Shown one piece after another: positions 38,061-50,832 of a DNA stretch of 64,000 bases; within the stretch, counting starts at the first letter, position 1; each line of letters starts with the position of its first letter. This stretch comes from Lunularia cruciata. Taxonomy: Eukaryota > Streptophyta > Marchantiopsida > Lunulariales > Lunulariaceae. Position numbers and translations under genes: made by a program. Below the pieces are notes generated by a model. The model made no database searches and was not told where the DNA came from. It saw nothing but the letters and a program-made list of their open reading frames with translations. The stretch lies in the NCBI GenBank assembly GCA_948567375.1, contig OX419755.1, positions 4,593,001 through 4,657,000 of the forward strand. The letters are read 5' to 3'.

Positions 38061-40309
38061 CAAAATCATACTTTTTTTTCTCTCTTTAGGAACACACATG
38101 GTGCTTAGCTATGGAGCCTATAGATCAAAGGCTAGAGCAAAACTATCCCTACTAGTTGAGCATGCATAGATCCCAACTAGTAGAACCCTTCACTCTAGGT
38201 TTTGGTATTCTTGCTATCAGATAGAGTAGTAACAAGTGACCTAACTTGTCATCATAACACACACTCTTGGTTTGTTGGTCATCACTTCTAGCATTACCAA
38301 GGAGAAATACACAACACTCCTAGAAGGAAAGAACCTAAGCGTAATGCCTGCACACCAATCCAAACCAGTTGGGCATACAAACAGGCATGCAAACACAGAG
38401 AAGATCCAATCACAAGAATCTAGCAACAACTCTCTTTGCTTTTGTCAAAATTGAGCTTTGGAGCTGTCTTGCTCTATTATCAAGCCAATTTCAACCTATA
38501 CTCCAAGCTTCTTCCAATATGTACTTCAGCCTTCATCCAATTTGTACTCCAAGTAGAGTAATCCTATGTCTTATTGATGAGGAAAGTCCTATGTAACTCA
38601 GATGTGCATAACTTTCTTTATGTACCTTGTATTATAGTCTTCTAGGATTCAATGGAAAGCCTATGAGATAAGCTTTCCAATGATAAAAAATAAGCTACAA
38701 TTTGATCACCATAACTCCCTTGACAAGCTCTCAAACTTTGCCAGTTTTTTTATAATTTTTACCCTAATTTCAAAATCCCTAATTTAGGGTTTGCTCCTGG
38801 TTTTGGGTAATTTTCTCTAGATTTCTGGATCAGAGGTGCACCCTTTACTCAAAAACACTCTAGAAACTTAAATCCTTAGTCATAGATACATAAATAGGAG
38901 AATATGCACTCAATCATAATAAAATATAGAAATGCTCTCATGAGCTTTCAATAGTAGTTTCAATAAAGTTTGTTGCATCAGCTCTCACTCTCAATGGACC
39001 CAAAAATCAACCAAATTCTTCATAGTAGCTTGTTACACCCTTGTCTAAACCTCTATAAATTTTAGTAAATTTTAAGGTACTAAAATTTACTAAAATTTAC
39101 ATTTACCCCAAATCCTAGATATAGATCATTTCTTGAGCTATGCTAACTTGTGAGCTCTACAGACCCAAGTATGCTTGATCCAAGGCCCTGAATTATCTAT
39201 TTGAGAAATTCACATGAAACCTCTGCATAAAAGTGAAAACCCTAGCCACACTAACAATACTAAAAATTTTCACAAGGTGATTTGGACCGGAATTTCAAGA
39301 GTGACCAAATCTTCAAACCTGATCAGAATGTCATCTCCAACTCCTCACTTTCCAAATCTCCAACTTCAATTGGCTAGATCTGATTTGAGATTGATCAAAA
39401 TAAAAAAATTTCTTGAGCTCATCATTACAAGCACTCTATCAACTCACCAACCCAATTGATAGATCATGAAGATGCCTCTAAAGCTCTCTAAATAATCTAT
39501 CTTGTGCTCTTGGGTATAAATTTTACCTCCTTGACTCTATTGATCATATCTCGCAAAGAATTGACTCAAATCACTCAATTTTAGTCTTCAGATTGTAGCT
39601 TGTTAGCTCTTCTCTCCAACCATGGTCTCCACTCCCCAAATACCCTCCCTCAACTCCCTTGATGGTCCAAAAACTCCCAACTTTTTTCTTGGAATCCAGT
39701 CTCTTGCAATTTTGTCATATAGCCTCTTCACTTTTTGACAAGTAGACCCCATAACTACATCTTGAAGCTCATGAGAAAAATTGAGTCATTATCCAACTAC
39801 AAGAGCACATAGATTCTCAAGTTCTATAATATCTTGTAAGTAAGCACCGGAAGGACAATAGGATCTGGGTTTTCCATCATTGACTCTATAAATGCATGAA
39901 ACATGCCACCATCCAATCTTGTAAGTCATCAAGGTGTAGAATCTAAAGCTTGATAAGAAAAGGATTTGGGAATAGCAGTCGGGAGCATAGGATATCTCCT
40001 AATCAATTGCTCTCTTTAACGCCCAATATCCACACTTTGCTACAACTCTCACTCTCAACGTCCTCCTCCCGCTCGACATTCCTCCCCCTAAAAAACACCT
40101 TCCACCTAACTCTTCACCATGTATATACATAAGAACCCTCAAAGAAGACAACACCATAATCCATATGGCCAATCATATACATATACATAGATTGCTCACA
40201 TGGCAGTAGCTCAACTATGGGATCCATCATACAAGGAGATAAGGAGATAATCCACATTAGTTTACTTGTTCAAAGGCTACGCAAACCACAACACAACACC
40301 AAGGGTTCA
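38061..40309. mobile_element. Unclassified ~2.25-kb insertion in the RT of A2
   Basis: Alignment by eye with element A shows that A2's RT stops after GTATTGACTAT (to about 38060) and resumes with GGTTCAATAAACAAAC (from about 40309). The intervening DNA has no coding frame over 85 codons, no recognised pol motif, and neither clear terminal repeats nor a target duplication that I can define. It may be a non-autonomous element or a decayed one. Confidence 0.6.
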
Positions 40310-41190
40310 ATAAACAAACAATGAAGAATGCATATCCCTTGCCTTGAATTGATGACTTGCTTGATCAATTAAGTAGAGCATAGTACTTCTCCAAGTTAGA
40401 TCTTTGTAGTGGCTATTGGCAAATTCCCATTGATAGGGAGGATGTGCAAAAGACTGCATTTTTGCACAAGGTATGGGCATTCAGAGTGGAGAGTTCTACC
40501 TTTTGGGCTCACTAATACTCTAACAGTCTTCATGGATCAGATGCATCAAGTGTTGGATGGACTATTATTAGATAGGTACATGGTGGTGTTCTTGGATGAT
40601 ATTTTTATCTATAATAAGATAGAGGTAGAACACATGAATCACATGCAAGAAGTCCTAAGATAATCATGATAATGGAAATTTTACTACAAGAAGTCAAAGT
40701 GTGCCTTTTGGTAGAAGGAAGTTACCTTCTTAGGTCACAAGATCTCATTGGAGGGGATCAAAATAGAAGAGGAGGCCATTACTGATTGGTCTACTCCAAG
40801 GGATGCTATAGAAGTATGGACATTTAATGGATTAGTTAGTTTTTACCAACGATTCATCCACTATTATGCTCATGTGATTGCACCATTGACTAATCTCTTT
40901 GGGAAGAACTTGAGCTTTCAATGGACCACCAAGCACAAAGAAGCACTCAAGAAGTTGAAACATATGGTGTCTTCAAGACCCATTCTTCAACCATATAATC
41001 TTCAACTACCTTGTGTGGTTGATTTTGATGCTTCTAACTTTGCAATTGTTGTGTTGCAACATGAATTCCCATATGGACTGCATCCCATTGCCTTTGTATC
41101 TTGCCAACTAAATATGGTTGAAAGGAATTACTCTACTTGAGATTGGGAACAACTTGCAATGGTATCTGCTACCAAGGTATGGAGACATTA

Positions 41191-41602
41191 TGTAACAATA
41201 TGGAGTTAAACAACATAGTTAATAGCGCTAACAAAGTAGCAAATAAGACAAATTAACCTAGAATATTCTAGAAATATCTAGGAAGCTTCTTGGGAAGCTT
41301 CCCGGTTAGCTTAGCGTGCACCCCAAGTAGGTAGCTTCTAGAAGCTTCTAACTAGCCTAGCTAGTATGCCAAGTAAGCGGCTTCTAAAAGGAAGTTTCTT
41401 GAGAAGCTTCCCAATTAACTTGACTTGCACTCCAAGAAAGCGGCTCAAGGAAGCTTCTTGAGAAGCTTCTCAAGAGCCTTGTATGATCCTTGTAAATACA
41501 AGAGCCAAAACTCATGCTAGGCATTTGGAGTTTTCCCTCATTCAAGTGTCCCAATGTGAGCTTCCATTCTCCTATTTCTCTCCTCAATCTCGGTCTTTTA
41601 CA
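41191..41602 (+). repeat. Solo LTR of the A family in A2's RNase H, with perfect 5-bp target duplication
   Basis: 412 bp from TGTAACAATATGGAG to GGTCTTTTACA. CATTA lies on the left (41186-41190) and CATTA on the right (41603-41607). The coding sequence on either side (GGAGACATTA and CATTATCTTTTGGG) joins to the uninterrupted version seen in element A near 55280. It carries a perfect three-unit GAA/TTC element at 41336-41348. Confidence 0.95.
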
Positions 41603-43326
41603 CATTATCTTTTGGGAAACATGTGATCATGCAAACTTATCACAAACCATTGTTGCAAACCTTACACTTTGAACACATGAAGAGTTGATATCATTGATGG
41701 GAGGAGCAACTCCAATTTTTTGACATCAAACTTGAATACAAACCAGGTTGGTTCCATGTCATCCTTGATGCCCTATCATGATAACCTAATTTGAAGTCTC
41801 TTCCTCTCATCAAGATAGCAATTATGATGGTGTTAATTGACTCCAAGGTCAAAATGAGTTTAGGTCAGCTTTACAATAAGATCCATTCTTTTAGATAGTA
41901 CAAGGTTGTCTTGCAATATGCGACAAGGAGTACAATATCTTCTCCTTCAAGGAAGGCTTTTTATTCCATGAGGATCAGATATATGTTCCAGCCAAGGGTC
42001 ATCTTTGACTTGCGCCTCCAAGAAGCCCATGACTTACCAATTGTTGGTCACATGGGAGTTGACAAGACCTTGGGTACTCTCTAATGCCAATGGTGGTGGC
42101 CCAACATGATACAAGATGTTATAGAGTTTGTCTGATCATGAGAGAGTTGCCAACATAACAATGCCAACGCAACAAGACCAGGAACCAAAAGACAAGTGGA
42201 CTCCTTCAACCACTCCCCATTCCATCTACTTGGTAGGAACACGTGAGCTTGGATCTCATCACATCCTTGCCCAAGACAAAGCAAAGTCACACAACAATCA
42301 TGGTGTTTGTGGATAAACTTAGTAAGAAAATCCATTTGGCACCAACCTTTGACACCGTTGATGCTCCAACATTAGCACATATCTACTTTGATAATATCTT
42401 CAAACATCATGGGATGTTACGTGTACCAATCTTTGACCGTGATCCTTGATTCATTGGAAAGTTTTGGCAAGCACTTTTCTAGATACTCAACACCAAGCTT
42501 GGTTTGTCCATAGCCTATCATCTTCAAATTGATGGACAAACTGAATGTGCAAATTGTACCTTGGAGGATGCTTTGTGCCTTTGTCAACATTCACCACACT
42601 AATTGAGATGAATGTCTTGCAATTGCAGAGTTTGCATACAATAATTCTAAATAGGTAAGCATCAAGTTTTCTCCTTTCTTTCTCAATTTTGGCCAAGACC
42701 CCACTTGTTCTAGATTCCCGTCTTGCTCCTCCTCTATCTCATGTCTCTCATACGTCCACTTTCTTGACCACCATATCCCAATCCCTCTAACAAGCAAAAT
42801 CTCATCTCCTTGTTGCTTAGAACTAGCAGAAACAATATGCGGATCACCATCATTGTGATCTCACCTTTCAAGTTGGTGATAAGGTCATACTCTCATCCAA
42901 TAACCTCTCCCTCCCACTTGATACCAAATTTTTAAACTTGCCCCTAATTGGATGTCATCAAAATTATCTCTCCTATTGCTTATCAACTTGCCTTGCCTTG
43001 TCATATATGCATCCATCTTGTCTTTCATGTTTCCAAGTTGAAACCTTTTGTTCCTAACCCATCTTCTATTTCCTTTTGAGTCCAACCTTCTCCTCTTCCT
43101 ATCCTATCAATGATTATGAAGAGTACAAGTTGATTGTATCTTTGCACATTGCCACATTCAACAAGGCCGCCGACAACATACGGAATACAAGGTCCTTTGG
43201 AAAGGGTATCCTCTTCATGATGCTACATGGGAACCTCTTCCTCATCTCCAAAATGCACAAATGGTCATCCAAGATTTTGAAGCTTCAATGGAAATAAAGA
43301 CATGACCAACTAGTGGTGGGAGAATA

Positions 43327-43699
43327 TGTAACAATATGGAGTTCAGTGGTGAAGTTAGTCAGGGCTAACAAAGTAGCAAATAGGCCAAATTAACCTAAAA
43401 TATTCCAAAAGTATCTAGGAAGCTTCTTGGGAAACTTCCAAGCTAGCTTAGCTTGCATGCCAAGTAGATGGTTTCTAGAAAGAAGCTTCTTGAGAAGCTT
43501 CTCAATTAACTTGGCTTACACTCCAAGAAAGCGGTTCAAGGAAACTTCTTGAGAAGCTTCTCAAGAGCCTTATATGCTCCCTATAAATACCATAGTCAAA
43601 GCTCATGCTAGGCATCCACTCAAGTATCGCACTCAAGTATCACACTTTCTCTCACTCAAGTATCGCAATGTTCTCCTATTTGGCCTTGGATCTTTTACA
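43327..43699 (+). repeat. 3' LTR of element A2
   Basis: 373 bp, TGTAACAATATGG...TCTTTTACA, preceded by a purine-rich tract (GTGGTGGGAGAATA). It is clearly more diverged from the 5' LTR than the two LTRs of element A are from each other. Confidence 0.85.
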
Positions 43700-46600
43700 A
43701 CCCCAACCACTAGTGTTCCCAACCTCAATGTGGAAAACTCCCTTCAATCTGGCTGTAAGCTCCATATGTCCTTTAGTCGCATCCCAAGTAGATCACTCTC
43801 ACTAGTAGCCATTGTTTGTGTCCCAAGAATAACCTATGCACTTGGTCCATTACCCCAAGCATGCGCCTAAATTGTCTTGAAAGGCAAAAAGCTCACAAGT
43901 GTTTGAGTGGCAATGCATGTCAAGCGCATCTTGTGCTGGTCTGCCAAGCCAAAGCTCACAATCCAAGTCAAACAGTTTAGGTCCATACTTGACTTAACCC
44001 TAATACCTAACACATGGATGCCTCTAACATTATTATAACAACAATAATATTGGTACAAAAATCCATAGCCCACTCCCTCTCATTGGCATTAGATTCCACC
44101 AATTGCTATAATTGTGAGTCCCAAACAAGTACAAGACCTCTCCTTCAAAAAGCATGGGAGCTTGTGAAACTCATAAGTGTGGGTAAAGTGATGATGTCCA
44201 ACAAGGTTCACCATTGCCATTGGTGACCTATCTGCCACTACCACCATTTGGGATTGGCATCCAACATCCAAAAACATCATCAATAGTAAGGTGGTCTACT
44301 CATTGAATCCCATCATAAGCACATTGTAGAACCTCTATAGGTAAGAGGATTGTCCACCAAAGTCAAAGATGATGAATCGTGATCTCACTTGGCTGCATCC
44401 AACAACATGGTAGGTGCCATCTAAGATTAAACCTACTCACCAAAACTCGGGTGTGAGAATCACTCATCAAAGGGACATTCTTTCCAAAATGTAGGTTGGA
44501 GAAATGGATAGATGAACTTGGAGATGTCATAGTTAAACATAATATCTCCCAAAACATACCAAAATGGGAATCTTGGAGACCTTGACCTTGGCTAGCACGT
44601 GTATGTCTCTAACATGGCCATTCCAGAATCACCAAATGAATGGGACCATGTCTTTCTAAATCCTCCATCCTTAGCAAGGAAATGTTTGCTAGTAGGAGCT
44701 TTTGGTAAACCCGACTACTAACATTTGTAGCAACTCAAGATACCAATTGGCCAAGTGTGCCACATGATATAGAGAGACTCACCTAACACTCTCATCTCTC
44801 ACCACATACAAGTACCTTTGTACTTGTATATCTACCTATAATATTGTATCTAGTATAGTGCTAATCCCACCAAACAACTCTTATAGACATCTCCCTCTAC
44901 TAGATAATGCCAAACAATGAGTATGGTATCCAAAGGTGATAACATGATAGACTCCAAAGGTTCATCCTCACAATGGTTACCTAGTGGTACAAAGGCTCTA
45001 CTCCAAGCCTATTGCACCAATTGATCTACATGTTGTTGCAAGGCCTCCTTAAAACTCCACAATGGAACATCCAAGGTAGATGGAATGATCTCACTCATAC
45101 TTCAAATTCAAAGGATCTCCTCTAGTACTAGAGTATCCCTTGTATAAATGTTCCCTTCCAATAAGTCACCAGGCCAAGTAAAAAAAACATGGTCCTTGAC
45201 TGTAGTGAGCCAAGACTACCACTACTAAAGCGTATTGGTAGGTGATATACCCATCCCTCACTTGCTGCCAACTTGGTCTATAGGAGGTTTTCTCCTTCCA
45301 ATAATCAATATTGAAACCCATAGGGTATAACATTGCTCCACCAACAAAGAATACCATGGAATTCTCTCTTTGTCTTGTCTTTTTTGTTCCGCACTTAAGC
45401 TGGGATTCACCCGACTAGACGTTGTTCTAATCAAAATATTTTTAAGTAGATTGATTGTTTGGATAGGCTCAATCTACAACAATCAAACTCAATAGATTGG
45501 TCGATTATCCTATTGTAATTGACTATTACCTCTTACCTCAACATATTTTGTTAAGTGTTGAACTATGTTCAAGGAATCCACTTCTAAAGCCAGCCCACAT
45601 TTTCCATTGTGAGTTGTGATTCTGGTGAACCGGGATTCGCTGCCTTTGTCAAGCATCAGATGTGCTCATACACACTTTCATCCAGGCATTTGATTGAAGC
45701 TTTGGATGAGTGTTGGAGAATAGACCCAAACCGCTAATCAACTAATTGCTAACAAACCATATTTCTAACCATAATTGGCAAAAACCTAAGAAACAGAAAG
45801 AAAGAGCATGTTCCTCTTTGTTTATCGCATGCGGTCCTAGGCATGTGCACCTGACTGCCCTTACCTCACCAACATCTTGGCCTTTTGGCGGTGGAGGCTC
45901 ATCAGGCCCCGCATCCTCTCCTTCTAGATTTAACTGTAGATCTGGACCCTCCTCATCAGTTTCAACCTACGCCTCTTCTAGTGGAGCTTCTTCTTCATAT
46001 TTGTCCACTTCAGATTCTCCGTCTGCCTTCTCCCTCCACGAGTTCTACCGGTGGAACTACGAATGCTGGTACGGAGGTGGTTGATAGGCCCAATTTGAAC
46101 AATGAGCTCTCTATATGTGATGTAAAACCACTCCTAAGAGATGTTTGGATTTGAAATAGACACCTCTCTTTATTGGTCCTCCATAGCTCTATATCAACAA
46201 CTATAGACTTCCCCAACATAAGAGGTTGTACAATAGAGTCTAATAAGACTATATATGGTGTACAGACCTTCCTTGAAGGTCACACCAAATGGAAAAACCC
46301 CCTTTGGTTATCCAATAGCACAACTCAAGGTGTGAACCATGCTTATTCAAAGGCAGGTCTGGCTGGTAACTCCTCCAATCTATATGTTATTGCTTGCCAT
46401 AAACTATTCGTTGCTAAGCAGATCCTATAATCCTCAACCAAGTCAACTCCACTATCAACCACCTCTTCTCTAGAAGTAGGAACCTCATTATCCCTACTCT
46501 CACAAAGTGTGGTAGCCAATCAAAACATTGGAGCTAGGTCAACTCTTAATGTATGTATATCATTGGCTGAAAACAAAGGTAAGTGCATAATCAATTGAAC

Positions 46601-46963
46601 TGCCCAAACATTGGGCTAGATGTAATTTGTGTGGTAGTAGGTAGCTGACTAGCAGCTAGTCTATCATGCATCCCATCACAACCTACCAACTTGCATTAGG
46701 ATGTCTACAAGCCATGAATGTCATTTATAATGCCTCGGAGAGTGTGAAAGACTAGGGAAGTCTGACATGTCTACCAACCTCTTCTCTCTATGGGTCCAAT
46801 TCCACTGATGATCCTCTAGGCTCCACAACATGTATTGCACTCCTAGTCACTATGACATATGCATCTACTTTTTCTTCTCTGCACATGAAGTCCAAGACAT
46901 CTCTATCACCAACATAAGTAGAAGCTTTAACACCCAAATTTGATCTCTTTTGAGCTATGGCCA
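43700..46963. other. Probable decayed retrotransposon sequence, unassigned
   Basis: No intact gene. The left part may be the continuation of element D beyond the A2 insertion, since weak minus-strand frames occur at 43867-44557 and 45166-45357. A Ser/Pro-rich plus-strand frame at 45746-46154 has low complexity and no motif. No LTR pair or primer site was found. Confidence 0.35.
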
Positions 46964-47697
46964 TGTGAAATCTTCCAAGGATAGTATGTTAGTGAAGAGA
47001 GAGACCCACACAATTTCACCTCTGATGCCCCAACGGAGCACCTTGATTGTATTATATAACAAAGAAGAGTCCTCCAAAGGAAGCTCCACCCTAAGATCAG
47101 ATACGTGGATTGGTGACCTATAAGTAAGCTCTGCCCTTAGATTGGTTGCATGCATGGGTGACATGTCAATTCTAATCCTATTTGGTTGGTCAAACTATCT
47201 TTGACTAAAGGAAATCTTTAGAGAATCTTCATGTAGGTGAATCGCATGGGTGAGGTACCATTGGAAAGCTCTCAATGAGAAAAACTTGGGGGTAGGGAAG
47301 GCCAGCTATTTCTTCAACAAAGAGGGAGAGTATGCATATTTTTTAGCCCTAATTCATTTGTTTAGACCTCTTGAATTGGCTCTAAAGTTTCCAAGCTATT
47401 TTTGGCTCTTGCTATCTTAGTCAAAGCCCTCTTTTGGTGACACCTCTATCTAAACTACCTAGCATATCATGCATAACATCCTTCAAGATGTTACGAAGCC
47501 AATTTTCACCTCTAGATAATATATCTAGCTTTTGGCATTACAAATTTAAGCTATTTTTGGCTCTTGCACTATTACTAAAAGTACTTTTTTGGTGATACCT
47601 TTATCTAATCTACCTAGCACATTATACATAACATCCTTCCAAATTTTATCAAGCCAATTTTCAACTCTAAATGATATGTTTAGCTATTGGTATTACA
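46964..47697 (-). repeat. 3' LTR of chromovirus C
   Basis: Given on the plus strand it runs from TGTGAAATCTTCCAAGG to TTGGTATTACA, about 734 bp, matching the length of element B's LTR. It contains two tandem units of about 155 bp (starting 47396 and 47551), each beginning CTATTTTTGGCTCTTGC. Just right of its edge is AACCTCTCCTCTTTTAAG, the complement of a polypurine tract. Confidence 0.85.
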
Positions 47698-49834
47698 AAC
47701 CTCTCCTCTTTTAAGATGCAACGTCTTTGTTGCAAAGTTGTTGCTCAAAAGATTTCACTAACATCGGTGCATTGGTCAAGTTGGCTATTGGCTCCCATGT
47801 TGCCTCATATAGTGGGTGCATTTTCCAATGTATAAGTTATTCCACTTGCAGATGGTGAGTACTCCAAATTCATTTTTGGAGAATATGTTTGATTTCATAT
47901 TCCTCCGTGTCATCAATGAGTGTTGGACAAAGTGGAATCTCCTATATAGAAGGAAAGTGGCACAATCAGGGTACATATATGCATAGAAAGGAAACATGGA
48001 ATACTAGATCAATCTTCATTTGTGGTGGTAGCTCAAGGTGGTAGGCCATTGCGCCAATTCAACAAAAGATGGGAAAATATCCAATAAAATAAGGTCTAAG
48101 CTTGAATGGGCCAACTAATGTGAGGTTGGTTTTTGATAATTAGACTTGATCCCCAACATTGAACTCCATATGTTTGCAATGTGCATCTACAAATTGTTTT
48201 TGTCAATTTTGGGTGATTTGCAACCTATTTTTGGTGTTCTCTATTCCTTGTTGGATTTTAGAAACAAAAGTGTTGACAACATCCACCTTGGTATCCACCA
48301 AGGGATCTTCATCAAGCTCAAAGTTGTGAAAGGATACTTTCCATACATGAGGAAGAATGGTGTAATATGTATGGATGCATTCATTGAATTATTGTATGAA
48401 AATTCCACCATGGAAGTAAGGTGTCCCACCTTTCTTGCTCTTTTAGGATGAAGCCTCAGAGCGTATCCTCAATGGTGTGATTAGCCTGCTCTATTTGGCC
48501 ATTGGTCTGTGGATGGTAGGTTGTAAACATAGCCAATTTGGTTTTGAACAAACCAAAAAGTGTTCTTCTAAACAAACAGGTGAATTGAGTGCCTCTATCC
48601 ATGATGAGCACTCAAGTTAGGCTATGGTGAGAAAAGACTGCATCTAAGTACAACTGAGCTAATTGTGTAGAAATCACACCCTAGGAGGTAGGATGCACAT
48701 GAATCATTTTGCTGATTTGGTCAACAAAGACTACAATGGATACAAATCCTGAGGTGCTCTTGGGCAATTTGCAAACCAGATCCATGCTTACATGTTCCCA
48801 ATGTTGTGTAGGAGTAGGAAGGGGTTGAAGAAGTCCTACTAGAGCTTGATTAGAAGCTTTATTTTGTTGAATAAGTTGGCAACTTTAAATATACTCCATC
48901 AGATCATTGCTCATCTTGGGCCAATAGTAATGGCATTTGGATGCATCCAAGATCTTGTCCAATCCAATGTGACATGCAATGGCAAAATCATGACATTTTG
49001 CTAGGATGGTGGTTTTTATGTCAATGTCATCCATGATCCATAACTTGTCATAACAAAAAGTGAGTTCTTAGGTACTGGTGATACCTTTGGATGATTGAGC
49101 TCCTACAATCTATGGGTCAATTTTCATAACAATAAGCATCATTGCTCAAAATTTAGGGTTCGTCTTGACCTCTACCACCAGATTGTTTACCATAAGCATT
49201 TGGGTAAATGCATCAACAAGTTGCTCCTTGCCTTCCACATATGTGATTGTCATGTTGAACCTTTGTCTCCACTCTACCCACCAAATCTATTGACAAGATA
49301 GATCTTTTTGTGTCTCAAGGTAGACTAAAGGTTTGTGGTTTTTCTCCATTACAAATGCTTTCTTGCCAAGATAGTGCTTCCAATGCTTGGTTGCCATCAC
49401 AATGGCCAACTCCTCTATTTTGGTGGTATGATAGTTGTGTTTTTCCGGTAATAGTTTCCAAGAGAAATATGCAATTGGGTGACATCCATCATGCCACTTC
49501 TATTGCATGACTACTCTTATTGCTACACCTCATACATCTATAGCCAACTTGTTTGGACGTTTTGGGTCATACAATTTCAAGATTGGTGCACGTAGTAATC
49601 CATCTTTCAATTCCTAAAAGGCCAATTCTTGTACGGTTCCACACATTCTTCCCCTTGCCAATTAGTGTTGTTAGAGGTTGTGCTACCTTGTGTGAAATTT
49701 TTGACAAATTGTTGATAGAACCCAATCAATTCCAAGAAACTCTTGAGTTGATTTTAATATTCTGGAGCACTCCATTTTTGAAAGACCTCTATTTTATTTT
49801 TTAGCACTTGGATACCTTTTGCACTCACTAATTT
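47698..49834 (-). mobile_element. Chromovirus C, internal region (3' half of pol only in the window)
   Basis: Minus strand. A chromodomain sits at about 47945-47785 (EEYEIKHILQK, HPLYEATWEPIA). The integrase lies upstream of it (MGHLTSMVEFSYNNSMNASI), then RNase H around 49600-49300, then RT C-terminal sequence up to 49834. There it is cut by the LTR edge of element B. Stops are frequent. The rest of C should lie beyond the right end of the window. Confidence 0.8.
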
Positions 49835-50408
49835 TGTGAGGATAGCAGGGAAACATAGACGCACAAGCACAGGTTTCACACTCAAACTCTAATGCCCCAA
49901 AGGAGCACCTTCTCTTTATTATATAGACAAAGAGGATCTCCTCCAAGGAAGATCCACCATAGGATTAGGCACATAGATAAGTGACATGTCAACAAGCTCC
50001 ACCCTTGGATTACTTACTTGGATGGGTGCCATGTTGGTCTTGGTCCTATCTTCTTGGTCAAACAAGCTTTGACAAGAGGGAATCTTTTAGGGAATATTTT
50101 TGTAGGAATCTCAAAATCACATGGGTGAAGTATTGTTGGAAAGCTCTCAATGAGACAAACCAAGGGGAGGGAAGGCCAACCCTTTCTTGGATGGGTGGGA
50201 TTTGCACATTTTCAAGGCCTAATCCATCCGTTTAAGCCTCCAAAATTGCCCTCAAAGATTTTGGGTATATTTTGGTTCCTACTCTATTAATAGAAGTCTC
50301 TTTTTGGTGATACTTCTTTATGATCTATTTAGTCCATCATGTGTAACATCCTTCTAAATGTTACCAAACCAATTCTCACCTTTAAATCATATGTCTAGCT
50401 ATTGTATA

Positions 50409-50819
50409 TGTAACAATATGGAGTTTAGAGATGAAGTTAGTCGGGCTTACGAAGTAGCACATAAGACAAAGTAGCCTAGAATATTCTGAAAGTATCTAGG
50501 AAGCTTCTTGGGAAGCTTCCCGGTTAGCTTAGCTTGCATCTCAAGTAATAAGCTTCTAGAAACTTCCAACTAGCTTAGCTTGCACGCCAAGTAGGCGGCT
50601 TCTAGAAGGAAGCTTCTTGAGAAGCTTCTTAGTTAACTTGGCTTGCACTCTAAGAAAGCGGCTTGAGGAAGCTTCTTGAGAAGCTTCTCAAGGACCTTGT
50701 ATGCTACCTATAAATACCAAAGCAAAAGCTCATGCTAGGCATTTGGAGTTTTCCCTCATTCAAGTGTCGCAATATGAGTTTCCATTCTCTATTTCTCTCC
50801 TCGGATTCGGTCTTTTACA
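50409..50819 (+). repeat. 5' LTR of element A
   Basis: 411 bp, TGTAACAATATGGAG...GGTCTTTTACA. By eye it differs from the 3' LTR at about 25 positions (about 6%), mostly transitions. TATA box TATAAATA is at 50709-50716. Confidence 0.95.
50500..50690 (+). promoter_or_regulatory. Heat-shock-element-like GAA/TTC cluster in the LTR
   Basis: TTC-TA-GAA-AC-TTC at 50554-50566 is a perfect three-unit nGAAn array. Additional GAAGCTTC dimers occur at 50500-50507, 50512-50519, 50609-50616, 50621-50628, 50668-50675 and near 50680-50687. The array lies 20-210 bp upstream of the TATA box. The three-unit match is kept in the 3' LTR (57154-57166) and the solo LTR (41336-41348). Heat-shock factor binding is inferred from the motif only. 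Confidence 0.5.
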
Positions 50820-50820
50820 T

Positions 50821-50832
50821 TGGTATCAGAGC
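50821..50832 (+). other. Primer binding site of element A
   Basis: TGGTATCAGAGC, complementary to the 3' end of initiator tRNA-Met as used by most plant LTR retrotransposons, one base after the 5' LTR. Confidence 0.9.

Larger units (their letters stand above)
35951..43699 (+). mobile_element. Chromovirus (Ty3/gypsy) A2, nested in D and itself twice interrupted
   Basis: 5' LTR 35951-36308 and 3' LTR 43327-43699, both starting TGTAACAATATGGAG and ending TTTTACA. Next to the 5' LTR is a decayed primer site (TAGTATCCAAG against TGGTATCAGAG). Degenerate gag is at about 36450-37460 and a short protease remnant at 37550-37690, followed by an internal deletion of about 430 bp relative to element A. 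RT is at 37776-38058 and 40310-40790 (VVFLDDIFIYN), RNase H at 40860-41190 and 41608-41770, integrase at about 42000-42900, and a chromodomain at about 43130-43295 (EYKVLWKGYPLHDATWEPL). Flanks are CCCCT and ACCCC, not a clean target duplication. Confidence 0.85.

Noticed and set aside
35946-43704. Target duplication for A2 (CCCCT left, ACCCC right)
   Set aside because: Only four bases match and only after a one-base shift, so it is not reported as a duplication.
45746-46154. Ser/Pro-rich plus-strand frames as a possible gene or copia-type linker
   Set aside because: Low complexity, no neighbouring pol motif in the same orientation, surrounded by decayed repeats.
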